A stretch of 64,000 nt of DNA from Agroathelia rolfsii. Taxonomy: Eukaryota; Basidiomycota; Agaricomycetes; Amylocorticiales; Amylocorticiaceae. The notes beneath the pieces are model-generated. The model did not search any database, had not been told where the DNA came from, and saw only the letters and a list, made by a program, of their open reading frames with translations. A program made the position numbers and the translations under genes. The DNA is taken from positions 1,426,001 through 1,490,000 of the forward strand of contig JABRWF010000006.1 in assembly GCA_018343915.1 (NCBI GenBank). Direction: 5' to 3'. Positions 24,265-34,867 of this stretch are shown piece after piece. The first letter of the stretch is position 1, and each line of letters opens with the position of its first letter.

Positions 24265-25602
24265 CGAATATCCAAATAGCTTGCCGATCTCGGAGCTAAT
24301 CAAATTGCATGCAGGCGCATTTTCCTCATACTTATGGGGATCGCGAGGATGTACCCAGACATCCTCAGCATTGATGGAAATGGCCTGGCCATTCGCTGCG
24401 CTCTCACCCAAAAGACTCTGTTATGGAATGGTTGGATAAATGTTGCCATAGACATTCTAAATAGATTGTAACTTACGTCAAACTGCTTGATGACAAGAGA
24501 GATGGGAGTCAGGAGCTTGCGCTCACGGAAAGGAATGAAAAGAACATCAGGCGCAATGGCAGTTTCTAAAGTATAGGCATGTACTATGAGCTGACGCGAC
24601 CCTTATTCGATATTGAAGATACACTCACCAATCAGATTGGGCGACACTTGATGTGATCTGAATTAGCGTCTTCTTTTTCAAACAACTATTCGCTAAGCCA
24701 ACTACTCACGAGCGTTAACAGTAATATCCTTGTCCTGGTAGAACTCAGCTGCAGAGCGCATGAAGTTGATAACACCGGCCTTGGCGGACGCATACATGGG
24801 CATATTAGCGCAAGGGTAGTAACCAAAAACGCTGGCCGTCATGATAAGCTTTCCGCGGTAACCATTGGCACCCTTCTCTTGGCGCTCAAAGATTTGCAGT
24901 GCAAGTGCGGCGGTATTGAGCTGACCAACAAGATCAATGTTGAGGGTGGCCAAGTTGGGTTTAGTGATTGGTCGACTCGCTGCGGTCGACGGGTCAAATG
25001 CAGGGATCCATGGTAGCTGTAAAATACGAAGAGGTAAAGCATAAGAACCTGTTTCAAAGAGAGAAGTCGAGTATTAACTAACCTCGGCAATGCCAGCATT
25101 GGCGAACACTATGTTTACTCGATAAGTCAGGATAAGCTATACAAGATGCATAGATCATACGGACCGTAATCAATACGTCCAAACGTCTCTTTGCCAGCTT
25201 CGAAAGCGGCAACCTGGTCCTCCCAGTTGGTAGTGTCAACTTTGAGAGCAATGGCGACTCTGTGATTAGAGGCCGAGTAAGATTGGATTCCCTTCTATCA
25301 TTAGCAGTAGTGCATACTTGGCACTGTATTTGGTGTTCAACTCCTCTGCAAACTTGGACCCCGCATCCAAGTTGATATCAGCTATAATAACTCGTCCTCT
25401 GGGGTAACAGTCAGCATCAATACAGTTGGCAATAGTAAGAAAACCTTACCCCTGCGCTGTGATATTCTCAGCGATGGCTTTACCGATGCCTGTTTAAATG
25501 TAACGAATCAACATCTTGCATCTCTCGCATACGAAGACGCGCTCTCAGCGTACCGGATGCGCCACCAGTGATCAAGGCAACCTCGTTCTTAATGATAGGC
25601 AT
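24259..25602 (-). CDS. short-chain dehydrogenase/reductase, NAD(P)-binding
   Basis: Classical SDR oxidoreductase; substrate unknown, with a pattern like 15-hydroxyprostaglandin-dehydrogenase-type or 3-ketoacyl-reductase-like fungal SDRs. The start at 25602 reads MPIIKNEVALITGGASG, and a following short exon gives IGKAIAENITAQG, together the TGxxxGIG cofactor loop. RVIIADINLDAG follows, suggesting an NAD-preferring acidic residue after strand beta-2. Then FANAGIAELPW (NAG motif), the catalytic serine in LIMTASVFGYYPC and YASAK (YxxxK). The C-terminus reads NAEDVWVHPRDPHKYEENAP and IGKLFGYSK. At least seven short introns split it, many of its exons being small. It ends directly at a 28-bp A tract. 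Neighbours do not indicate a pathway. Confidence 0.88.
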
Positions 25603-28600
25603 TGGATTCGGAATTTGGCAGAAGTCGGCAAGCTATAGAGGAGGGAGGGAATTGTATAGAAAACTTCAAGCATCGACATGGTGGGGTTTTATCCAAAAAA
25701 AAAATCCAGAGGTGCTGGTTGAGAATGCGCCCGTGAGCCGGTTCGATCGATTGGACCTTCACCTAGCCTACGCTGATGTGGTGTAGTTACCGGTCGCCAA
25801 TTGCTTCACCTGAAACGCTCCCTGCTACGGGCTATCTCCCTCAGGCTGGCGCAGCCATGGTAATTCGAATTGTTCCTTTAGCCAGCCCTGATTTTAGTCC
25901 CCTTTTCTTCAGCCCGCGATGGAAGGAAATTTGTGGCATGAGGCTCGCTTCCAGTGTCTGAGATCTGATGTCTGAGGAGAAAAACAATTTGTCCCAGAAA
26001 CATGGGAACGCTAACTTGAAGCAGAGTCCGAAATACGCGCTCGATTCCGCTCCACTGCCACCGGACCAGACTTTTTACACATGAAGTGATCACATGAGCT
26101 GGTAAGATTGTATCGATATGGTGGAAAAGACAAACAAAGGTCGTACTTGCCAGAGAACAACGTGCTCACTAATAGCGACATCAACACGTCAAGTTTCTGG
26201 TCGCGCTCAATCTATTAACACCATTGCTTGATACACTGTCTTGTGTTCTTACACGCTTGTATCACTTCGGCTTTGTGAATCACATGCATGCTATTCATAT
26301 GACCAACTGTGAGAATTCATTCATAGGCATGTTGATTAGAATCAGGAATAGCTCCCTTCTTCATGTTTTCTACTTCATAATTTTGGCTGGTCAATGATAT
26401 CGACTGTCCCTCCTTAAGTTTGACCGCTGACTTGCACCTTGTTGCTTAGTACTCAGTACTCAGGCGCCTTCAGGCCTTAGGAATGGACTCGGCTCCGGTG
26501 CTTGTTTACCTTCTCACTAGGCCCAGATAAATTAGGGCCGTTTGTTCTTTGACCGTAAGATTGTCAGGCAAGACAGGGGAAAGCGCTAAAAGAAGGCATT
26601 CAAACAAACATAGTAACTTGGAGTCAAGCTAGTTTTGACAAGGTGTAAGGGACGAGGTAATGGAAAACATCCCTTTCATCCAAAATTTTGGACCCTCTAA
26701 GTTAGAACACCGACCGGTCAGGGTTGTTCCAAAGAGCCCCTCAATCACACGGCCCAGCATGCCAATTTCCATTTGCAATCACCGTTGCTCGTCTAATGGA
26801 AGTTTCTGTCAAGATTAGTTTTTGGCGGTGAGTGGTGCTAAGGGTGGCAATCTTGAATAGCCGTGAGTGAATCCACAATAATGATGCTTGTCTACTTATT
26901 AGCATCCAAGTAATCAATTCTTCACTAATGGGATGTTGACATTCATTGTGGATAAGAGCCTTACCTATGCTGGTAAGATATTATGGTATTTCAAGACCTG
27001 AATGGATTGAAAGCACGAAACCTTTCTTTGCGTTCCCTGTCGCCATACTCGTACCTTCATCTAGGAAGGTAAAAAAATGCATATCCATCAAGGTCGTGCA
27101 TCTCTTTTTTTCGCCTAGTTGCGGAGTGCAGGCCATCCTTGCCCGGCCGTACAAGCACCACATGGGTCTACATGCTGTACATGCACTTGAGTAACTGCAA
27201 AGGAAATATTTTTAAGTTGATCCTGACGGAGACTGCCGCTTGTGTCAGGCCTTCTAGGAGCGAGGTTTTGCACTAACCATACCTGGCAATGAATGTTAAT
27301 TAAATAGTGGGGGTCCAGAAAAACCGTTCGTCCTCCAGCTGTCTGCAACGTACATACAAGCTAAAAAAAAGGACACCCCTGGCCGGCGGTGATCAAGTTG
27401 TCGCTGGTTAACTATAGTGCTTTGACACTTCACTTACAATCGGCTCAAATATCTTCAAGAGCTCAACTATATTCTTGGTTTGTTCCTATCTTGTTAATTG
27501 TAGGAAACGCCCATCCCTAGCTTGGCGCTAGTCTTCGGGATTTCGATAGGCTAAAAGTATATCAAATCGAATAGTCACAATTCATGACTACTTCAGAGTT
27601 GTAGAAAACAATTATATACTAGCATTATGACTTTGACTGGATAAGCTTGAACGGTAAGACCGCTCTACAAAGGGGTCGTAAATGGCGTCATCCTATGTGT
27701 AATCAGATAGTCACATGTGCGTAGGGTGGTGACGGAACTTATTCCTGCTACGCGGATAACCGCGATCACGGACCCAGTATAATGCCAGCCGTTCCTAATC
27801 CGGTCGAGACTCGAAGATATGTTCAGACACACCAAAGAGAGACGGTAAAAAGATACATGAATGTCTTGAACTTGTGCCTGGTGCACAGGTGTCGATTTCT
27901 TACAGGTTTTCTAATGTTTCAGGCATGTTTTCAAGAGATGATTGGGTAAAGTTTTGCCGTAAAACAGCATCTCCTAATGGGGTTAAGTGGGAACGAACGA
28001 GAAGGTCAGTGGGGCTCGCTACACTTTGACGGCACTGAGTAAATGGGAGAAGACGTGGCATTTGTGAAAATTTGCAGGTCATGTTTCTCTTTATCTTTTC
28101 TAAATTTCCACCTGATCTTTCTTTTCTTTTTAAGGTTACCAAGTCATTGCAAAACAACAAGACTACGGCGGAAGTTTTATCGGTTGTTCTAATGGAGAGA
28201 AAATACATTACCCACAACTTAAATCGTTATGATTTCAATGGTTTAGTTTTTCTGTTAGGGCAACCTCGAGATTGTCAGCGACCTGTGGATGAAATTGCAT
28301 TGACAGTGACTACAAGGTCCACATACAGGGTAGCATATCTATTTGTACCTGTAATGCAACAAAATGTGCAACCTTATCCAATACTGAAGCATTTAATGAC
28401 ATTTATCTCTGGCGGCCAATCTGCGGAACTTTTCTGCGTTGTATACGGGCCTCAAGTTAGCGACAGTGAAGATGACTACTCCGCGACCTAGGGCTTGAAT
28501 ATTCCCAATCCAACAGCCAAGGTTTCCCGAACCATCCAATCGGAAATGAGATTCCATCCGTGGAAAAATCGGTTAGTGCTCTGATGCAAGAAAAGAATGA

Positions 28601-28738
28601 CGAACCCCCGTTTTGCACTGTGGCAACCTACGGGCATCCCTGCATGCAATCGATATCCCGTGCAATTCTAAGTCATACATAAACAAGTGACTATAGCTCA
28701 TACGAGGAACATTATCTGTTTCTCACCCTTCTCAGATC
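25603..28738. other. 3.1-kb gene-poor region
   Basis: No gene can be supported here. The right end should hold the promoter of the DUF6533-type gene and the left end that of the dehydrogenase. The longest frame, 28072-28491 on plus (139 codons), starts MQVMFLFIFSKFPPDLSFLF and ends SDSEDDYSAT; no family is recognised, and it may be chance. Short frames on both strands around 26.9-27.3 kb are mutual shadows. The sequence is patchy AT-rich with no obvious long repeat. A decayed transposon is possible but I see no transposase, reverse transcriptase or terminal repeat. Confidence 0.45.
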
Positions 28739-30590
28739 ATGTCCGAAGCAGCTCAAATCGCTGCCCTCGAGCATATCGTCTCTGTCGCTCAGGTGTGTTT
28801 TTAAAGTCAAAAACTTAATACTCTGGCCGTTACTGAGGCTGATTTTATCTAGACCTACGTTGCTAGTACGATTCTGTCGATCCTTTATCTGCATTGCAAT
28901 ACTGATCAACGTGTTATATTTTTCTAGGTACTTCTGCGGTTTTAGTCTGGGACTGGCTTTCTTGTCTTCCCCAAGAGGTTAGTTAAGATTAGCGCGGCAC
29001 GACTTGAGTCTGTTATTGTACTAAAGTTTGGTCAGTGGCGATACATCTGGAAGTCATCATGGACGCCGATTAAAATTCTTTATATTATGGTCCGATATTA
29101 TACGTTCGTGGTGGTATGTTTTGATCTTATTCTGGATAAATCTTGTTGCTGATCGTGCGTTAGTTGGTAGTACGTAGAAGCCAATATATCTTCAGATAGC
29201 TGGGTTTCTAACCTACGATTATCAACAGGTGACAGATGTCTGTAAGTAGCGTACTTTTTACCCCAAAATTCGCTAACTGATCGTTGTTTTCAAGGGTTCT
29301 TTGCAAATTGGGAGGAAGCGTACGCAACTGCTTGCCTCGCTACCTTTTTTCACATATTTTAAATAGATCTTTGCAGAACTTGCGCCAAGTATCTGAGGAT
29401 TTTACCGGGTATAGCCGTCGTGATTGATTTGTGCATTGAAATGGGTAAGTCTGCCAATTTTTTTTCTATTACGGACGTACTGACGAATAATTAGTTCTCT
29501 GTTTCCGGTATGTTCCCGCTGATTTTTGTCTCCATTACAAAGCATAGTTGATTGCTTGCGAGCAGAGTATATGCATTGTACGGCCGTAGTACCAAGGTTG
29601 CCATGGGCCTTGCTGTCGTCCTCGCAGGTTTCTTGGCAGTTATGATCGCTGTCCCTATCATGGCTTTTGATTGTGAGCTCTCTCTCTCTCTCTACATGCT
29701 TCCCTATGAATCCTCGCCAACTCATGCAAAAAAACCAGACACTCGTTTACCATCGTGGCCAGGGCCATGTTTAGGTTCATAGTGTTTTTTTCTGCTGATT
29801 TTGATTCTTGCTCACGTCCCCCACTCCACCCAGTCACTGGAAAGGCCTCGGCCGCCGGACCGAAGTTCATCATCGCTTTCTATGCATCGCCAATGTATGA
29901 GCTTTTGCACCCAGGTTTGAGACTAAACTTGACACTGATATGGTCCCAGGGCGGTCGATTTCATCGTGACAGCATTAACCGTTTACCGGGGGTTGCAACA
30001 CAGGAGACTGGCTGCCTCAAATGGTATGGTCAATACTTTTCTCAAGGATGGCATGTTCTACTTTGTGGCCATTACATCACTGAACTTGTGGGTTCTTGAT
30101 TTGAGTCAGCTGCAAAGCCGTCAGCTAACAAATGAGTCTAGACTTAATGTGATCTTCTTCCTGTAAGGGATAAGAGTCCTTTCAATTTTTTTTTCATTTC
30201 CTTACACATACATGCCTGCCAGTCAAAAGAACCAGGCCATCGAGGCGATCAATGCACCCATGAGTATCCAGATCTCGAGCGTGCTTTGCTGCCGTCTGTG
30301 AGTGTCTTGTTTTTTTCTTTCTGTGTTTTCTTCACTTACACTACCCTGGAAGTATTTTGAATCTGCGCGCAACCCGTGACCGCCAACCATCAATCAAGAA
30401 ATTCAGCTCGACGCTCGGTCGCTGGACGAACGACATCCACATGTCGAGTGATGACGCGGATCACAGCTTTCCCCTGCAAGCACCCCTGCGGTCGGGAGAT
30501 CGTGCAGGCCTTTCCCCTAGCCGAGCTGCAGCAGCTAGACTGAAAGATCAGACGGACACCAACGTTTCCAATGGTGGGGCACCTATTTAA
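28739..30590 (+). CDS. multi-pass membrane protein of the basidiomycete DUF6533 type
   Basis: Predicted seven-helix-like membrane protein of a family expanded in basidiomycetes; function unknown. The start at 28739 gives MSEAAQIAALEHIVSVAQTY, then after short introns STSAVLVWDWLSCLPQE and WRYIWKSSWTPIKILYIMVR, which match the family's signature first loop (two helices around a W...P-K motif, then RY). Further helices: FRVYALYGRSTKV, GLAVVLAGFLAVMIAVPIMA, FIIAFYASPMAVDFIVTALT and GMFYFVAITSLNLWVL. After SIQISSVLCCRLILNLRA comes a hydrophilic cytosolic tail rich in Ser, Asp and Arg ending SNGGAPI. About nine introns, with several exons under 60 nt. The family call is by pattern; the exon count is uncertain. 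Confidence 0.78.
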
Positions 30591-31326
30591 ATCCGATCTC
30601 GATGGCTGAATTTGGCATACTTATCTCCGTTTGCTCTTCCTCGTCCCCACTTTCATTATGTGTAAAAAAGGCATCGTCGTCCGATGGGAGCAGGAAGTTG
30701 TCGAAGACTCATGGGACCACAAGACGGAGGATACAGATCCTGAAAGCGGCCTTCAAGTCGTCACAGGCCGGAAGGAGCGTGCCGTTGCCGAGTAAACCTG
30801 GTATTATCACTATTATCACTCTGTTACTTGCTCCTTTGGCCACCTTTCCTGCACCGCCTTCCCCCTCGGTGTTTCCTAGCGCATACACCTGCGCCTACAA
30901 ACCCGTGCGCCGCGGGGGTGGCCAAGGTATATTGAGATTATATATCTCCATGCAACCCCAATATTTAAATCTACTCATTCGTTTTATTTCACATTCGTTT
31001 TGTTCTCTTCAGCTACCCTATCATTAGAATGGCGAAGCTGTTATTTTTTCCATGTGGTCTATTTACAGACACATAAAATAGCTCGATGATTTATTCTCTG
31101 GCTTTCCTCTATAGCTATATAAAATATGTGGCTTCAAGTAAATATATATATATATATATACTATTAATAATACGTAGGTCTCACTCCCACGGTTACTTGG
31201 GGCTCTGCTGAGCCCTTTCGTCATTTTGTAGTCTGATGTCATGACGGTCGTCGTTCTGATTACGGTAAAATAAGCGTGTACGCAAACGAATGTACAGTAC
31301 CATCACTATTGACAACACTACGATAC
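30591..31326. other. convergent 3' region
   Basis: About 740 bp between the stops of two converging genes. A 141-codon frame at 30602-31027 begins 12 bp after the preceding stop; it has a low-complexity Ser/Pro composition and no known family, and is most simply the 3' untranslated region. An AT dinucleotide tract lies at 31142-31160. Confidence 0.5.
31142..31160. repeat. AT dinucleotide microsatellite
   Basis: Alternating AT of about 19 bp in the convergent 3' region between the DUF6533-type gene and BRX1. A simple-sequence tract with no evident function. Confidence 0.85.
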
Positions 31327-32572
31327 TTAGGCGAATACTTTTGAGACCGCAAGCTCGCTTTCCGGCCGTGCACGGCTCTCCTTGCGCTTGAAGCTTTCTT
31401 CCTTCGCGTGCTGACGAATCTTGTATTTCATGCCACGCTCCCGGTTGATAGCAGAGCGAACCGAAGCAGGAGATATAAACTCTGAAACCGCCGGTGTTTA
31501 CGATCAGTACGAAATAACCAAAATTAAAGAAAAGAAAAATAGGGATAACGTAAGGCACGGGGGAGGAGTGGGTCGGGTCACCGAAATGGAAGTTGGATAA
31601 TTGTGTACTTGCTTACCTGGATTGGAATATACAGTCGCGCCGCTGAATGCACCCTCAAAGATTCGTATAGGGGTGAGGACGAAGCGTGGCCCAATCTCCA
31701 CTAGGGTTGTGTGCGGAGGCCCATTTGGTTGCAGGGGGTCTTTTTCTATTATCTATATTTGAACATACCACGAGTTAGAGGAAAGGGTTCAGGGAAGCAT
31801 GTTTTTTCGGGAAAAAAAACGCACCTGGTAATTCCTGAACCAAATTTTATTGTCGAGGATGGAAAAGGACAGGACGTGGTCGATGAATGGTTTTGCTCTG
31901 CGTGCTTGTGGGGGAACACCAAATATCTATTTTTTGTGATGTGAGATACGTTTGTCTGATTGATCCCTATAATCCTTGCACATACATGCGTGAAGAGCTC
32001 CTTTGTCAGCTTCCCCCAGGCGCTCTCATCAAAGGCCTTGTCAAAGCTCAAGATTCCTCGGCTGCCTTTCAGACAATTGCCCGTCATCTTAAGCTCATCC
32101 ATGGTGTGTATATTCTGTACATGCATCTTGATGCTAGGTCCATTCGGCGTTTTGGCAGCCCAAAGGTAGAGATCTTCGTGTCTCCTGGCTTCAAAATACA
32201 GTGTGTTGTTACAGTTATTCAGGTCGGCCAGCTCAGGTAGCAGATGGAGCTGCGACTTGGAATCCAATTTTGAATCTATAGGCAGCAACATCAACACAGG
32301 GATTCTATAGGAATTCACGCCAGTCCAAGATGGTTTTTACCCTTTTTCACATGGGGAAGTAGAGTTTCGAGATCATTCATAAGGTGCCGCATGCGATGTG
32401 TAACACCCCGAGAGGAAAGCAGCATCACTCGCTGTTTGTTTCGTTTGCGCTTTGTAAGTTCTTCAGAGTCGGGAGCGTCGTCAATATCCATAGCGTCTGC
32501 TTTTCTTTTTCCGTTGGCCTTAGCTGCCGCCTTGGATGCATTGGACTTTTGTGTTTTTAGTACAGATGCCAT
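31327..32572 (-). CDS. BRX1: ribosome biogenesis protein BRX1
   Basis: Nucleolar Brix-domain protein needed for 60S subunit assembly. The start at 32572 gives a basic leader containing KRKADAMDIDDAPDSEEL and KRKRNKQRVMLLSSRGVTHR, the conserved Brix entry. Then MNDLETLLPHVKKDSKLDSK, NNTLYFEARRHEDLYLWAAK, IHTMDELKMTGNCLKGSRGI and ELFTHIFGVPPQARRAKPFI. After an intron, HVLSFSILDNKIWFRNYQ, then LVEIGPRFVLTPIRIFEGAF, then FISPASVRSAINRERGMKYK and the basic tail ending SELAVSKVFA. Four introns (about 32307-32340, 31943-31985, 31750-31825, 31480-31620) with clean GT/AG borders restore the family reading frame throughout. Length of about 300 residues is normal. Confidence 0.94.
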
Positions 32573-32927
32573 AATTTATCGTGAGCAAGAGGGAAATATC
32601 GAAGGAAGCAAAATTATTGATTACAATTTGGACGGAAGCAAATCGTGCACACTTTCGCTAGCTACTACTCACTGGCAACGTCCGGAAAACCGGAATGTTC
32701 CCTCTGTTATATACCCCATGAACATAAACATACTATGAACACATAGGTATAATCATAGTAGCTTCAAACTTTGTTGAATTCGAAATCGTTGTGACCGAAA
32801 GTTATTATTTGATATACAAAGCAAAATCAGACCGGCGACTGATAACTAATAACGACTCGCACGCCCAAAGACAAAGAATACTAGGATAACAAGAAGAGAA
32901 AAGTTACGAATCAGGGGTGGAATATAA
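32573..32927. other. intergenic spacer
   Basis: About 355 bp between the BRX1 start and the stop of the KH-domain gene, both minus strand. It should hold the BRX1 promoter. Nothing else recognised. Confidence 0.5.
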
Positions 32928-34384
32928 TTACTGTGGAGGAAGAAGACGCCTCTTCTCTTGTTCCAATCGCTATAGTAAATGTTAGATGAAACTCCAAATC
33001 GGAATAAGTGGACATTATACTTACATGATACAGCAACTGCACGGCCATGGAGATATTTGCAGGCTGGCCGGTGATGACGACCAGCCGCTCGCCCTCACCT
33101 CCAGCAGGCGCAGAGCTACCTGGTGCACCAACGCCTGTCGCACCAGGCTCCATAATTTTGATTTGACTAGCGCTCATATGTCTGATTTCATTTATTTTAC
33201 TGCCACCCTTCCCGATGATGCACCCAACGAGGTCGTTGGGAATATATATCTGCTGCGTCTGCAGCTGACCTGGCGGGTTATGAGGACCAGGAGGTGGCAT
33301 GCCATATGGAGTATAGCCTGGCACATAGGACGAGCCACCGCCGCCGCCACCACCACCACCACCACCACTGACTGGGGGCCGGCGATTGCTAGTGCTTGCA
33401 CTGTAATTATGGCCTCCTGGTCGGTAGCTGGAGTGGTTATTGGTAGAGGGCTGACGCTCTTGTGCCTCAACAAGTATATTCCCAACATAGTAAGCTGCGA
33501 TATGGATCGCATCGGCAACACCAGCAACACTCAGAACACGCTGTACCACAAGGGTAATATCAGATGGGGTGTGAAGTATAGCTGATTCGGCATACCTCAG
33601 TAGAACCGGGAAGCATGCCCTCACTCGCGTTAAGTCGAGCGCCACTGGCATCCTGAATTTCTTTGATTTTGGCGCCTTGCTTGCCGATGACCGAACCCAT
33701 TCTAGAATTGGGAATCATGAACTTCATCGTGACAGCGCGACTTCCAGGTACAGATGGCACGTCGAACGGCTCGTCGTTAATTCGTCGGACAATTAAGCCG
33801 AATGCCTGCGAGAGGTACTATCAGTATCTATCCTAGATATAGATGCCAAAAAAAAAAATACATACCTTGGAGACAGCATCGAGTGGGCCGCTAACATTCA
33901 ATATACGTTCAGGATTGCCGGGGATGCTCTCAGATACTACAACCTTGGCCCCACTCTTCTCACGAATTTCATTGACGTGAGATCCACCCTTTCCAATGAT
34001 GACCGACGCATCCTGCGTTACAATCAGGCAGCGCATATGAATGTTAGGCGAAGGGGTAGTCCCCGAGCCGGACGATACTGCGGTAGCAGCTGCCGAAGTG
34101 CTTGCACTTTCATCGCCCGTAGTAGGGCTTTGGAGCCCTTTTTGGTCATCGGCGCCAGTTGCTGTGCCAGCACCGGCAGTGGTAGCGGCAGCGGCAGACG
34201 CGGCGCTATCGCCCATGTTCACGTCATTGGCGGAGGAACTAGCTGTACTGGAGTCAGGCCCATGTTCGGTGGACACATCTGCCGCTGAGGTGGTTGGGGC
34301 ACCCGTGTTGGCTCGCTTGTGCTGCTTCGGTTGCTCACTGTCAGAGGGAGAACGAGAACGTTTACGGTTGTCAGCTTCAGGCAT
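32928..34384 (-). CDS. RNA-binding protein with three KH domains (PCBP/Hek2/Rnc1 type)
   Basis: Poly(C)-binding-protein-like regulator, expected to bind mRNA in nucleus or cytoplasm. The ATG at 34384 gives MPEADNRKRSRSPSDSEQPK, a basic then Ala/Ser/Thr-rich disordered leader of about 115 residues. KH1: RCLIVTQDASVIIGKGGSHV; KH2: MKFMIPNSRMGSVIGKQGAK; KH3: IYIPNDLVGCIIGKGGSKIN. Each has the GxxG loop (GKGG or GKQG) that contacts RNA. Between KH2 and KH3 is a linker with a run of 11 glycines followed by SSYVPGYTPYGMPPPG. The last exon, after an intron near 32971-33025, reads RLEQEKRRLLPPQ and stop. Three introns. Upstream in-frame codons include a GTG at 34405 that is not used. The family call is strong; the exact orthologue is not. 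Confidence 0.9.
33334..33369. repeat. CCG/CCA trinucleotide run coding for polyglycine
   Basis: Imperfect trinucleotide repeat inside the KH-domain gene; on the coding (minus) strand it reads GGT/GGC and encodes 11 consecutive glycines in the linker between KH2 and KH3. Likely to vary in length between strains. Confidence 0.9.
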
Positions 34385-34867
34385 GGTTGGGGATTTTTCA
34401 GCCACAGAGATTGGTTAAAGTATGTGGGTAAGAATGAGGATCCGACGGATTTTTTGTGTGTCTAGGATGGATGGTGTGGTGGGTGAATGTGTGTTTCGTG
34501 GGTTCAGGGAGGGAAGTCTGAGTATAGACGGAGTGGGGATGAGGAGGATGGCGCATGTGGGAATGGTGTCAATCGGCTATCGAGAGGACCACTGACCTTG
34601 AGATGACGAGGAATGCGCCTATGCTGCCGGGATGGGCGTTGAGGACGGGGCGGGGGTCGAGGAGGGGACGAGGTAGACCGGGGTCGATACCACATACGGA
34701 CTCGGACAGTTCTCAATCCCGTGACTGGATGACTAAGCACCAACCTGTCTTATTATACTCTCCTAATCATGCACCCCATCAACATCCTACCCTCTGGTAT
34801 TTCTTATCTACCTATAAACAGTATAAACTATTATGCAACTAAACATGGAACAAGTATCGTTATGACA
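34385..34867. other. intergenic spacer
   Basis: About 480 bp between the KH-domain gene start and the deaminase stop. It should contain the KH gene promoter and 5' leader. Open frames on both strands are low-complexity, with no family motif. Confidence 0.5.

Noticed and set aside
25603..28738. Retrotransposon or DNA transposon remnant
   Set aside because: I looked for polymerase, integrase or transposase motifs and terminal repeats and found none by eye.
30602..31027. 141-codon frame directly after the DUF6533-type gene
   Set aside because: Low-complexity Ser/Pro composition, no family, starts 12 bp after a stop; most likely 3' untranslated sequence.
34403..34405. Upstream start for the KH-domain protein
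   Set aside because: The codon there is GTG, not ATG; the first ATG is at 34384.
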